NCBI GenBank assembly: GCA_036569045.1
Contig: DATCRI010000017.1
Coordinates: forward strand, 1-57,196
Source: Chthoniobacterales bacterium
Lineage (GTDB): Bacteria; Verrucomicrobiota; Verrucomicrobiia; Chthoniobacterales; JAATET01
Reading direction: 5' to 3'
Length of the DNA stretch: 57,196 nt
How positions within the stretch are numbered: position 1 is the first letter of the stretch; each line of letters opens with the position of its first letter. Below the pieces are notes generated by a model. The model was not told the origin of the DNA. It saw only the letters and a program-made list of their open reading frames with translations, and made no database searches. Shown here piece after piece: positions 1 through 11,814 of this stretch. A program made the translations under genes and the position numbers.

Positions 1-120
1 CCTGAGCTCTCCTTTCTGGCGTCCAAACAAGCCGATTCTCGACATCGAAACGGACAAATCCCGCCCCGGGGTCTGGCGGCGAAGAACGGAACTGCTTCCA
101 GACAGCCCGCAGCCGCGCGG

Positions 121-681
121 TCAATTTCCGTCGCGGTTGCGCACCGGCCACAACGCCATCCGATCGAGGATCCGGTCGCGCACGATCAGCGTGTGAAACA
201 ACACGGCGCCGAGATGCGCGAGAAACATGAAGAAGAGCAGGTAGGCCAGCACGGTGTGGGCCGGACGCAGGATCGCGTAAAGCGCCGGATGGGCCGGCAG
301 GATGGGCGGCAGATGCACCGCGCCGAACATCACGATCGGGTAGTGGCCGGCGGACAGCATTCCCCAGCCGACGAGCGGCAATGCGAACATCAGCGCATAG
401 AGCAGCTTCTCGGACGACGACGCGATGAATCGCTCCCGTTTCGACATCGTGGGCGGGAACGGCGGCAGCGTCGTGCACATGCGGTTGATGAAGCGCACCG
501 CCGCCAGAATCAGAATCAGGATGCCCAGCGGACGATGGATGGCGACCAGCATGTGGTAGTCGCCGAGCGAGGCGACCATCGCCGCTCCGATGAAGAGCAT
601 GGCCAGCAGCATCGCGGCCATGAGCCAGTGCAGGATGCGGGACTGGAGGGCGAATTGGGTGCGTGGTTTTGGCGCGCTCAT
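121..681 (-). CDS. Cytochrome b561 family membrane protein
   Basis: A 186-residue integral membrane protein with four hydrophobic segments (roughly residues 15-35, 45-62, 88-108 and 140-165). Histidines fall where the family binds two b-haems: HWLMA in helix 1, HRPLG in helix 2, and further His in helices 3 and 4. Cytochrome b561 proteins of this size pass electrons from the quinone pool to a partner. The start is the ATG reading MSAPKPRTQ; the frame is open further upstream, but that stretch is the antisense-frame shadow of the preceding gene. The upstream peroxidase gene stops 2 bp before this ATG, so the two are translationally coupled. Catalase-like peroxidase plus b561 is a recurring bacterial pairing, so this is likely the electron donor or membrane anchor for it. 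Confidence 0.85.
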   Translation of the reverse strand: MSAPKPRTQFALQSRILHWLMAAMLLAMLFIGAAMVASLGDYHMLVAIHRPLGILILILAAVRFINRMCTTLPPFPPTMSKRERFIASSSEKLLYALMFALPLVGWGMLSAGHYPIVMFGAVHLPPILPAHPALYAILRPAHTVLAYLLFFMFLAHLGAVLFHTLIVRDRILDRMALWPVRNRDGN

Positions 682-683
682 GG

Positions 684-1781
684 TTATTTGGCGACCTCGG
701 CGGGCGAGACGGCGCTCGGTTCCTTGCGTTCGCCTTCGCGGCGCGCGAAGGATTTCAAATAGGCGGCCGAGCGCGCGCTGAGCAGCGGATCGTCCGACGC
801 GGCGATTCCGTCCGGCAGCACGAGCGGATCGAAGGTGATGTCGCGGGTGGGGCTGGTGTCCTCGCTCTCGATGCGATCGATGGTCAGCATTCCCACGTCC
901 ACCTGTTTTCGATCCGCCGGCCACATTGCGGAGGCGTCTCCGGTCGGATCGCCGGGCTGGCCGACGGTGACCACGAGACGCCACTGCAATGGCCCGCGGT
1001 GAATGGCGGCAATCAGTGCGTCGAAGAGGTAGTTCTTGTCCGCCTTCTCCGGCTCGGGGCCGATCGGCGCGAACGGCTGGACCGGCACGAGCGACCAGCG
1101 AACGGGCGTCACCTCGCCGGCGGCATTGATGAACCGGAAAGCGTTGAGGCCATTGTAGGTGCTGTTGTCGAAACCGGAGGAACCCGGATTGGCGCCGATC
1201 ACCGGGAAATTGCGGCCAGCCTCGGGATATTTTTCGATGAAGGCCTTCATCTTCGCGCCATCGGGCTTTCCGGTGGCCGGGTCCGGCGCGGAAGCGAGCA
1301 GCAGGTCGTAGAAGGCCTGCGGCGTGTGGACGGGGAAGACCGGAATATTGATGCAGCCGGTGCGCCATTCCTCGCCATTCGGCAGCTGGAACAGAATGGC
1401 CAGGCTGCGCACGATGCGCGACGAGTCAGGGACGTAGGGCTTCCCGCCCGCAAATGCGAAGCGGCCGACGAAAGGCACCCGGCCGGCCGGGAAGACCGCG
1501 GCTCTGGAGAGTGCGACGCCGTTGCCATTGCTCTCGAAGGTGCCGGCGATGCAGACGCCCTTCGCGTGATTGCGGCGGAAGCCGGGGAAGGTGCCGTTGA
1601 CCTGCTGGAAGCGATCGACCATCGCCGTCGGCGACAGCGCGTGCGGCGTGAGCCAGCCGCCGACATAGGCGAACAGGCCGGCGATGCCGCCCAGCACCGC
1701 GCCGATGATCCCGAATCGCAGCGCGAGCCCCGCCCGCGATAGGGGCGGCGGTGTTTCCGGATTCGATTCGCTGGCGTTCAT
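684..1781 (-). CDS. Catalase-related peroxidase (SrpA-like), membrane anchored
   Basis: A 365-residue protein with one N-terminal transmembrane or uncleaved signal segment (about residues 15-40), then a compact catalase-fold domain. NHAKGVCIAGTF matches the catalytic-His region of haem catalases (His-Ala-Lys-Gly), and TYNGLNAFRFINA matches the distal region. It is far shorter than true catalases (about 480 or more residues) and fits the SrpA-type catalase-related peroxidases, which use haem to reduce peroxides, probably in the periplasm here. The chosen ATG (MNASESN) has a weak GGAAG upstream; an ATG five codons earlier is possible. It is followed after 2 bp by cytochrome b561, which probably supplies electrons. 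Confidence 0.82.
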   Translation of the reverse strand: MNASESNPETPPPLSRAGLALRFGIIGAVLGGIAGLFAYVGGWLTPHALSPTAMVDRFQQVNGTFPGFRRNHAKGVCIAGTFESNGNGVALSRAAVFPAGRVPFVGRFAFAGGKPYVPDSSRIVRSLAILFQLPNGEEWRTGCINIPVFPVHTPQAFYDLLLASAPDPATGKPDGAKMKAFIEKYPEAGRNFPVIGANPGSSGFDNSTYNGLNAFRFINAAGEVTPVRWSLVPVQPFAPIGPEPEKADKNYLFDALIAAIHRGPLQWRLVVTVGQPGDPTGDASAMWPADRKQVDVGMLTIDRIESEDTSPTRDITFDPLVLPDGIAASDDPLLSARSAAYLKSFARREGERKEPSAVSPAEVAK

Positions 1782-1978
1782 CGGTCTTCCATCCAATCCA
1801 GCAGGTGCCGGGCCAGCGACGGAACCTCAGGGGCTCAACGACATCGCCTTTCCGGGGAAGAAACAATCTTGCATTGGCAAATCTATCCGCCCGCGATCGC
1901 GCCCATCGATGAAGGGCTCAGCATTCCGTAATCGCGGAACGCCTCACGCGAGCCACGACCAATGCATCGCCCCCAGCG

Positions 1979-2272
1979 TCAGTGCCCGCTCTCGTAGTGC
2001 TTCAGCCGGCCGTCAATCACGAACGGCCCAAAGGGAACGAGCGCCGCGAGAAGGACCAGCGCCGCCCGCCCAATCGGCCAGCCGCCGCGGATCACCAGCG
2101 CAGCCAGCAGTCCGCACACGCCCATGAAAAGCACGCCGTGCAGCCAGCCGACGACAATCACAGCCTGCGGCAGGCCGGCCGCATATTTGAGCGGCATGGC
2201 CACGCCGAGCAGAAGCAGGAAGGAAACGCCCTCGGCGAGGGTGGTGAGACGCAGGAGATGAGCGGCAGGCAT
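1979..2272 (-). CDS. DUF3817 family small membrane protein
   Basis: A 97-residue protein with three hydrophobic helices and the pattern LLRLTTLAEGVSFLLLLGVAMPLKY, then WLHGVLFM, typical of DUF3817 proteins. These are small integral membrane proteins of unknown function. The start chosen is the ATG at MPAAHLL, which places the first conserved helix at the N-terminus. The longer open frame upstream (starting MFTKARQ) is arginine-rich and does not look like real protein. It stands alone between the peroxidase pair and isocitrate dehydrogenase. Confidence 0.75.
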   Translation of the reverse strand: MPAAHLLRLTTLAEGVSFLLLLGVAMPLKYAAGLPQAVIVVGWLHGVLFMGVCGLLAALVIRGGWPIGRAALVLLAALVPFGPFVIDGRLKHYESGH

Positions 2273-2451
2273 CGGAGTCGAGTGATCGAAAGTGCCCCGA
2301 CAGAACCGCCGGTCGCGGCGGACGTCAACCCGTCTTGCGCAGGCTGCGGGAAAATATCCGGTAGAGCGGAGGGGCTGACGCGCCTTCGTGAACACGGTGA
2401 ACCGGCGCGGCTGGCACTTGCCGACGCTAAAGGCCTGGCGATTCCCATGTC

Positions 2452-2481
2452 GCCGATTCCGACTCGGAGGCCGGAATCGGC
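2452..2481 (-). terminator. Hairpin downstream of icd
   Basis: A perfect 10-bp inverted repeat (gccgattccg / cggaatcggc) with a 10-nt loop lies 14 bp past the icd stop codon. There is no U-tract on the minus strand, so it may act as a weak or Rho-assisted terminator, or as a 3'-end stabilising stem. Confidence 0.45.
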
Positions 2482-2494
2482 GGGAATCGGATGC

Positions 2495-6785
<4,291 letters not shown>

Positions 6786-6841
6786 CCGGAGGGAGGGCGC
6801 CTGCGCGAGCTGGCGCCTTTCCTGTGACCAGAGGGAAACGA

Positions 6842-6870
6842 AACAGGCCGCGCGGTTCGCGCGGCCTGTT
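6842..6870. terminator. Bidirectional terminator between acs and acpP
   Basis: A perfect 13-bp inverted repeat (aacaggccgcgcg / cgcgcggcctgtt) with a 3-nt loop sits between two convergent genes. On the minus strand it runs into TGTTTCGTTT, giving a reasonable U-rich tail for acpP; the plus-strand tail is weaker. Confidence 0.8.
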
Positions 6871-6897
6871 CAAAGTCGAACTCGAAAGTCGGTCGGC

Positions 6898-7143
6898 TTA
6901 CTTGCCAGCCTTCTCTTCGATGTATTTGATGACGTCGCCGACGCTCTGGAGCTTCTCGGCGTCTTCGTCGGGCACTTCGACGTTGAACTCCTCTTCGAAA
7001 GCCATCACGAGCTCGACCGTGTCGAGCGAATCGGCGCCGAGATCCTCGATGAACGATGCGGCGGGCGTGACCTGCTCGGGCGTGACGCCAAGCTGCTCAA
7101 CGATGATGTCTTTGACTTTTTCTTCGATGGATTTTTCGGACAT
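6898..7143 (-). CDS. acpP: Acyl carrier protein
   Basis: An 81-residue acidic protein. The phosphopantetheine attachment motif is [10 protein letters not shown] with Ser39 as the modified residue, and the flanking helices ([30 protein letters not shown]) are standard AcpP. It carries growing acyl chains in fatty-acid synthesis. The ATG at [10 protein letters not shown] was chosen; the open frame upstream includes its own promoter region. Its usual neighbours (fabD, fabG, fabF) are absent, so it is a monocistronic acpP here. Confidence 0.95.
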   Translation of the reverse strand: MSEKSIEEKVKDIIVEQLGVTPEQVTPAASFIEDLGADSLDTVELVMAFEEEFNVEVPDEDAEKLQSVGDVIKYIEEKAGK

Positions 7144-7174
7144 AAGAATTCGGGTAATTGGGTGAGTGGGGAAG

Positions 7175-7203
7175 CAGTTATTCGCCCTCCCAGGCTTTGA
7201 CAA
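7175..7203 (-). promoter_or_regulatory. Putative sigma-70 promoter of acpP
   Basis: Read on the minus strand, TTGTCA (7203-7198) and TAACTG (7180-7175) are separated by exactly 17 bp. The implied start would give a leader of about 25 nt before the acpP ATG. The -10 is imperfect. Confidence 0.4.
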
Positions 7204-7216
7204 CAACTAATTTCCC

Positions 7217-7732
7217 GTGAGCGCAGAAACAGGGTTTTCCTCGGTGGGGTCAAGCAGAAATCTGTTTGCGAACTCCGCCATCTTCGAGCGTTCGACCTGG
7301 CTGGCGGCGCCTCCGGAAGCCGTCTTTGCCTTCCACGAAAACCCCGGCAACCTTGCGCGCATCAGCCCGCCCCTGCTCCGGCTGCGACGCATCGAGGCCG
7401 ATCCCGTGGCCATCCCGGGAACGCGTTTCCGGATCGTGGCGAGACCGCTCGGCCTGCCACTGGACTGGACCGGCGAATGGCTGGCGATCGAGAGGCCGAG
7501 GCGGCTTGTCGATGGCGTGGTGCAGGCACCCTTTGCCCGCTTCGATCACGAGCATTGCTTCGAGCCCGAAGGCAACGGCACGCGCATGACGGATCGCGTG
7601 ACGTATGCCCTCCTCGGGCCAGGCTGGGGATTTCTCGGCCGGCTCATGAACCGGCTCGTCGCCGCCTTCGTCCTGATCCCGATGTTCCGCATGCGCCACG
7701 TCGCAACGCGGCGCTATTTCGCGGGAAACTAG
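7217..7732 (+). CDS. SRPBCC (polyketide cyclase/START-like) family protein
   Basis: A 171-residue protein with the START/SRPBCC layout: an N-terminal strand FERSTWLAAPPEAVFAFHEN, followed by NLARISPP and a C-terminal amphipathic helix (GRLMNRLVAAFVLIPMF). Members bind small hydrophobic ligands in a deep pocket; the ligand cannot be told from the sequence. The start is a GTG at 7217, and a later start near the first strand cannot be excluded. It is convergent with the next gene, and the two stop codons overlap in a CTAG tetranucleotide. Confidence 0.7.
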   Translation: MSAETGFSSVGSSRNLFANSAIFERSTWLAAPPEAVFAFHENPGNLARISPPLLRLRRIEADPVAIPGTRFRIVARPLGLPLDWTGEWLAIERPRRLVDGVVQAPFARFDHEHCFEPEGNGTRMTDRVTYALLGPGWGFLGRLMNRLVAAFVLIPMFRMRHVATRRYFAGN

Positions 7733-8463
7733 GCACCGGGCGTCGGTTCGGGCGTCGGCGTCGCTTCCAGGGCCGGATTCGGCTGCTGGCCGCGGGCCTT
7801 GCCCGTGGGCGTGACCGTGGCCGTGCGGGTGAACTCCGGATTATTCGCGAGCGAAGCCTCGATCGTATACGTCTGGCCGGGCTGCATGTCGCGCGTGGCG
7901 ATCTTCTCCTCGTATTGGATGCGCTCGTCGGGATTGATCATCACGACTCCCGAGACGTCGTCGAACGCGCGATCGTCGGACCATTTTTCGATGACCTTGC
8001 CGCTGCCGTCGCGCACGAGAATCTCGATGCGCTGCGAGGTCGGGAAGTCGAGCTTGAGAAGCTTCGAGGTGCGATTGATCACCGAGTAGGTGACCGTGAT
8101 CTCGCGACGATCATCGACGGAGAATTTCTCCGGCTGGATCACGAGCTTGCTGTCGGAGTGCTTTTTGACGAGCTGCACCGACGAGAACATGTCGGTGAAA
8201 AACGACGTAAGCATCTTCGTCGAGCTCTTGTCGCTCGTCTTGTTGAGCGGAAACGAGTTCGCGGGCGTGAGCGTCGACGATTTGTTCGTGCGAGGCCCCG
8301 GGCCCGTGGAATTATTGGAATCGTCGGGAACGATGAAAAACGGGCTCTGCTCCTCGGGGATCACCGGCACGACGGACTGCGCCAGGGCCGGCCGGAGACC
8401 GAAACCAAGGGCCGCACCGATGAGGAGCGGCGTCGTAGAGCGCAGGAATCGCGGGACTTGCAT
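7729..8463 (-). CDS. Secreted protein with BsuPI-like (proteinase-inhibitor) domain
   Basis: A 244-residue protein with an N-terminal signal peptide ending near RPALAQS, then a Ser/Thr/Asn-rich linker. An all-beta domain (about residues 115-210) reads ITVTYSVINRTSKLLKLDF, then FPTSQRIEILVRDGSGK and EKIATRDMQPGQTYTIEA. This order matches the BsuPI domain family, named after a Bacillus intracellular proteinase inhibitor. In most bacteria the domain has no proven inhibitor role. The C-terminus is a Pro/Thr-rich tail. It is divergent from the next secreted protein, with 65 bp between them. Confidence 0.6.
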   Translation of the reverse strand: MQVPRFLRSTTPLLIGAALGFGLRPALAQSVVPVIPEEQSPFFIVPDDSNNSTGPGPRTNKSSTLTPANSFPLNKTSDKSSTKMLTSFFTDMFSSVQLVKKHSDSKLVIQPEKFSVDDRREITVTYSVINRTSKLLKLDFPTSQRIEILVRDGSGKVIEKWSDDRAFDDVSGVVMINPDERIQYEEKIATRDMQPGQTYTIEASLANNPEFTRTATVTPTGKARGQQPNPALEATPTPEPTPGA

Positions 8464-8528
8464 GGGGCATCGGGTTACCGCAGGGCGGGCGCGGTTGCAA
8501 ATCCTATCCGCATCGCTACGCTCCCGCC

Positions 8529-9191
8529 ATGCAGCGTTTCCGCCCCATTTTGTTCCTGACGCTCGCGCTCGTCGCGACCTCCGCCGCGTTTGCCGGCGCG
8601 AAGAAGCAATCCGCGGTCTCCGTTCGATTTCACGCGGAAGGCGGCTCGGAAGGTGGCGAGTTTTCCCAGCCCGTCGAGCTGATCAATCCCAGGCGCAAGA
8701 CGAACATGCAGGCGCTTGCGCTCATCTCCGAGCGCGACATCAAATCCTTCTACCCCTACCCGGCCACGGACGGCTCCGGCACGTTTGGCGCAAGCTTCCG
8801 GCTCGATTCCCATGGATCGAACCTCCTCGGCCAGCACACGATGTCGCGCCAAGGCAGCTACCTGCTCGCCTATTTCAACGGCCGCCACGTCATCGACCTC
8901 TACATCGATCGCGCGGTCACGGACGGCATCATCAGCATCCCCAGCAGTCTGACCCCCGCCGACATCGCCGCCCTGGAACTCACTTTCCCCCTGATGGGCC
9001 ACGAAAACGAGAAACCGGGGAAGAAGAAGCCGGTCCAGAAGGACGCCCCGCCGCCGAAGGCCTCCGAAATGCCACGCATGCAGCCGGCCACCGTTCGCCA
9101 GGCCGACGGCTCGCTGGCCCCCGCGCAATCCTCGGGCGCCGCCCCGAGCGGCGAAGTCATTCCCCGCTCGGTCTCCCCGGTCGGCCAGTAG
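8529..9191 (+). CDS. Secreted hypothetical protein
   Basis: A 220-residue protein of unrecognised family. A signal peptide (LFLTLALVATSAAFAGA) precedes a folded region of about 120 residues with beta-type periodicity (SVRFHAEGGSEGGEFSQPV, ASFRLDSHG, GSYLLAYFNGRHVIDLYID). A low-complexity Lys/Pro-rich C-terminus follows, beginning near EKPGKKKPVQKDAPPPK. It lies just upstream of lnt (31 bp to the lnt ATG) in the same direction, so the two may be co-transcribed. No function is proposed. Confidence 0.7.
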   Translation: MQRFRPILFLTLALVATSAAFAGAKKQSAVSVRFHAEGGSEGGEFSQPVELINPRRKTNMQALALISERDIKSFYPYPATDGSGTFGASFRLDSHGSNLLGQHTMSRQGSYLLAYFNGRHVIDLYIDRAVTDGIISIPSSLTPADIAALELTFPLMGHENEKPGKKKPVQKDAPPPKASEMPRMQPATVRQADGSLAPAQSSGAAPSGEVIPRSVSPVGQ

Positions 9192-9222
9192 CTCGCACTT
9201 GTCTTTCGCCCGCTCGTCCCGA

Positions 9223-10851
9223 ATGCGTCAGCTGAAATCCGTCTGGCCCTGGCTGCTCGCAGCCCTGAGCGGCGCCCTCCAGGCCTTCGCCTTCCCGCCC
9301 TTCAATCAGGCCGGGCTCGCCTGGTTCGCCTTCACCCCGCTCATCGCCGCTCTCTGGTTCACGCCGACGACCGGTCGCGGCCGGCCGCTGCGCCTCTTCG
9401 CCCTCGGCTACCTGTCCGGCCTGGTCTTTTTCTGGGTGAGCCTTTTCTGGTTCACGGAAGTCACCCGCCTCGGCTGGTTTGTCTTCGCCTTCTATCTCGC
9501 GATTTTTCCGGGCCTCTGGGGCCTGTTCGTCGGCATCACCTGCCGCCCTCGCGACTCGAAGGACCTCGCAACGAATCCCTGGCTGAGCTCCATGGGCAAT
9601 CTGCGCCTCGCCGCCCGAGGGGCCGCGGCCTGGGCCGCGATCGAATGGGTGCGCGGCTCGCTCTTCAGCGGCTTCGGCTGGAATTCGCTGGCCGTCTCTC
9701 AATGGCAGAATACCGCCGTCATCCAGATCGCGGATTTCTCCGGCGTCGCCGGCCTCGGCTTCGTCATCATCCTGATGAACCTCACGCTCGTGCACACGGT
9801 GCGGCGTATCAGCCTCGAGGCCGGCCGCGTGAAAATGCGCCCGCATTTCGACTTCACGCTCACGATGGCCATCGTCGCGTCGACGTTTTGCTACGGCGTG
9901 TATCGCGTGAACTATGCGAGCCCGAAACCCGCCGCTGGCGCGCCGCCCACCACGGCCACCCTCCGCGTCGCCGCCGTCCAGGCGAACATTCCGCAATACG
10001 CGAAGTGGGATCCCCAGTTCGAGCAGCACATCATCCAGACCTACCGCCGCCTCTCGGAGAACGCCGCCGCCTACCGGCCCGACCTCGTCATCTGGCCCGA
10101 GGCCGCCACGCCGCGGCCATTGCTCGAAGATGAGGACATGAAACGCGAGGCCGTGAACGTGCTCGCGAAGACCCGCGCCGACTTCCTCACCGGCTCCATC
10201 CGCTACTTCCTCGGCGAGGCTTTCAACGCCGCCATCCTCCTCGACCAGAAGGGCGGCGTGCAGGTCTATCACAAGATCCACCTCGTGCCCTTCGGCGAAT
10301 ACGTGCCCTTCCGGAATAGCTTCCCGCTCTTTGCCTGGATCGTCGGCAGCGAGGTGCCCAGTGATTTCGCCGCCGGCACCGAGCCCGTGGTGATGACCCT
10401 TCGCAAACGCCCGTTCAAGATCGCCCCGCTCATTTGCTTCGAGGACACCGTCGGCGACCTCACCCGGCGCTTTGCCCAGGGCGGCGCCGAACTTCTCGTC
10501 ACCCTCACGAACGATGGCTGGTTCCGCGAGAGCGCCGGTTCGCACCAGCACATGGCCAACGCGGTCTTCCGCAGCGCCGAGACGAAGCTGCCCCTCGTCC
10601 GCGTCGCCAATACCGGCGTCACCTGCGTGATCGACCGCTTTGGCCACGTCAGCCAGACGCTCGAAACTCGCGGCAACACCTTCATCGAGGGCGTCCTCCT
10701 CGCGCAGCTCACGATCGCCGTCGAGCCCCCGAAGACCTTCTACACCCGCTACGGCGATCTCTTCGCCCTCTTCTGCGGCATCGCCACCATCGGAGCGATC
10801 TACACGCACCTGCTCACCGCCCGGCGCCGCGGCCTCACCGAGTCCGCCTGA
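9223..10851 (+). CDS. lnt: Apolipoprotein N-acyltransferase
   Basis: A 542-residue inner-membrane enzyme that adds the third acyl chain to the N-terminal cysteine of lipoproteins. The N-terminal half has several membrane helices; the C-terminal half is a nitrilase-fold domain. The catalytic triad is visible: Glu293 in VIWPEAATPRP, Lys351 in VYHKIHLVPFGEYVPFR, and Cys405 in LICFEDTVGD. The ATG at MRQLKSVWPW was preferred to a TTG eight codons earlier, because the first helix begins directly after it. Several predicted lipoproteins in the window would be substrates. Confidence 0.93.
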   Translation: MRQLKSVWPWLLAALSGALQAFAFPPFNQAGLAWFAFTPLIAALWFTPTTGRGRPLRLFALGYLSGLVFFWVSLFWFTEVTRLGWFVFAFYLAIFPGLWGLFVGITCRPRDSKDLATNPWLSSMGNLRLAARGAAAWAAIEWVRGSLFSGFGWNSLAVSQWQNTAVIQIADFSGVAGLGFVIILMNLTLVHTVRRISLEAGRVKMRPHFDFTLTMAIVASTFCYGVYRVNYASPKPAAGAPPTTATLRVAAVQANIPQYAKWDPQFEQHIIQTYRRLSENAAAYRPDLVIWPEAATPRPLLEDEDMKREAVNVLAKTRADFLTGSIRYFLGEAFNAAILLDQKGGVQVYHKIHLVPFGEYVPFRNSFPLFAWIVGSEVPSDFAAGTEPVVMTLRKRPFKIAPLICFEDTVGDLTRRFAQGGAELLVTLTNDGWFRESAGSHQHMANAVFRSAETKLPLVRVANTGVTCVIDRFGHVSQTLETRGNTFIEGVLLAQLTIAVEPPKTFYTRYGDLFALFCGIATIGAIYTHLLTARRRGLTESA

Positions 10852-10919
10852 TCCACCCGACCGCGAAAATCGTCTCTCGCGCCTTGCCCACCGCGGGCGA
10901 ACCCGGCAACCTTTCGCGC

Positions 10920-11153
10920 ATGAAAGCCGTCGTCACCGTCATGCCCAAACAATCCGTGCTCGACCCACAGGGCGCCGCTGTCGCCCAGGCCCTCGGCCAC
11001 CACGGCCTCGATAGCGTCGGCAAGGTCCGGGTCGGCAAGGTCATCGAGATCGAACTCACCGGCGCTCCGGACGAATCCACGCTCCACAGCCTCAGCCGCG
11101 ACCTCCTCAGCAACCCCGTCATCGAGGATTACACGCTCGACGTCGTCGCTTGA
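10920..11153 (+). CDS. purS: Phosphoribosylformylglycinamidine synthase, PurS subunit
   Basis: A 77-residue protein, normal for PurS. It opens [18 protein letters not shown], carries [20 protein letters not shown], and ends with the family block [11 protein letters not shown]. PurS bridges PurQ and PurL in the FGAM synthase complex of purine synthesis. The start is the ATG inside a longer open frame that otherwise overlaps lnt. Its TGA shares its last base with the purQ ATG. Confidence 0.93.
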   Translation: MKAVVTVMPKQSVLDPQGAAVAQALGHHGLDSVGKVRVGKVIEIELTGAPDESTLHSLSRDLLSNPVIEDYTLDVVA

Positions 11154-11809
11154 TGAAATTCGCAGTCCTTCAATTTCCCGGTTCGAATTGCGACCAGGAT
11201 TGCCTCCTCGCCCTGCGCTCCTTCGAGGGCGTCACCGCCGAATACGTCTGGCATAAGAACACCTCCGTCGCCGGCTTCGACGCCGTCATCGTCCCCGGCG
11301 GCTTCTCCTACGGCGACTACCTGCGCTGCGGCGCAATCGCCAGCCTCTCGCCCATCATGGGCGCCGTGAAGGAGTTCGCGACCAATGGCGGCCCCGTCCT
11401 CGGCGTCTGCAACGGCTTCCAGATTCTCTGCGAGAGCGGCCTCCTCCCCGGCGCCCTCGTCCGCAATCGCGACATGCATTTCCTCTGCGAGCACGTCGAT
11501 CTCCGAGTGGAGACCACCGACTCGCGCTTCACGAAAAACGCCGCCGCCGGCGCGATCCTGAACATTCCCATCGCCCACGGCGAAGGCTGCTACGTCGCCG
11601 ACGAGGCCACCCTCGCCGAGCTCCAGGCCAACGACCAGATCCTCGTTCGCTACGCCGGCAGCAACCCCAACGGCTCCGTCGACAACATCGCCGGCATCCG
11701 GAACCGCTCCGGCAACGTCTTCGGCCTCATGCCCCATCCCGAGCGCGCCTGCGACCCCGCCCTCGGCAGCACCGACGGCCGCGTCATCTTCGAATCTCTG
11801 CTTTCCTAA
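11153..11809 (+). CDS. purQ: Phosphoribosylformylglycinamidine synthase, PurQ glutaminase subunit
   Basis: A 218-residue class-I glutamine amidotransferase. It begins [17 protein letters not shown]. Cys86 in [11 protein letters not shown] is the nucleophile, and MPHPERA near the C-terminus holds the catalytic His and Glu. It hydrolyses glutamine and passes ammonia to PurL. The start codon overlaps the purS stop by one base (TGATG). A TTG immediately before the ATG is open but unnecessary. The 5-bp gap to purL completes the purSQL operon. Confidence 0.95.
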   Translation: MKFAVLQFPGSNCDQDCLLALRSFEGVTAEYVWHKNTSVAGFDAVIVPGGFSYGDYLRCGAIASLSPIMGAVKEFATNGGPVLGVCNGFQILCESGLLPGALVRNRDMHFLCEHVDLRVETTDSRFTKNAAAGAILNIPIAHGEGCYVADEATLAELQANDQILVRYAGSNPNGSVDNIAGIRNRSGNVFGLMPHPERACDPALGSTDGRVIFESLLS

Positions 11810-11814
11810 TTTTC

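Noticed and set aside
682-1368. Extension of the cytochrome b561 frame upstream of its ATG
   Set aside because: It is an alternative frame of the peroxidase gene (Arg-rich, no motif); the coupled ATG at 681 fits the family.
9157-10809. A 550-codon open frame on the minus strand
   Set aside because: Mirrors lnt, where the catalytic triad and membrane helices are on the plus strand.
11150-11240. A possible tRNA or T-loop (ggttcgaatt)
   Set aside because: No acceptor stem or cloverleaf can be drawn around it, and it lies in the conserved start of purQ.
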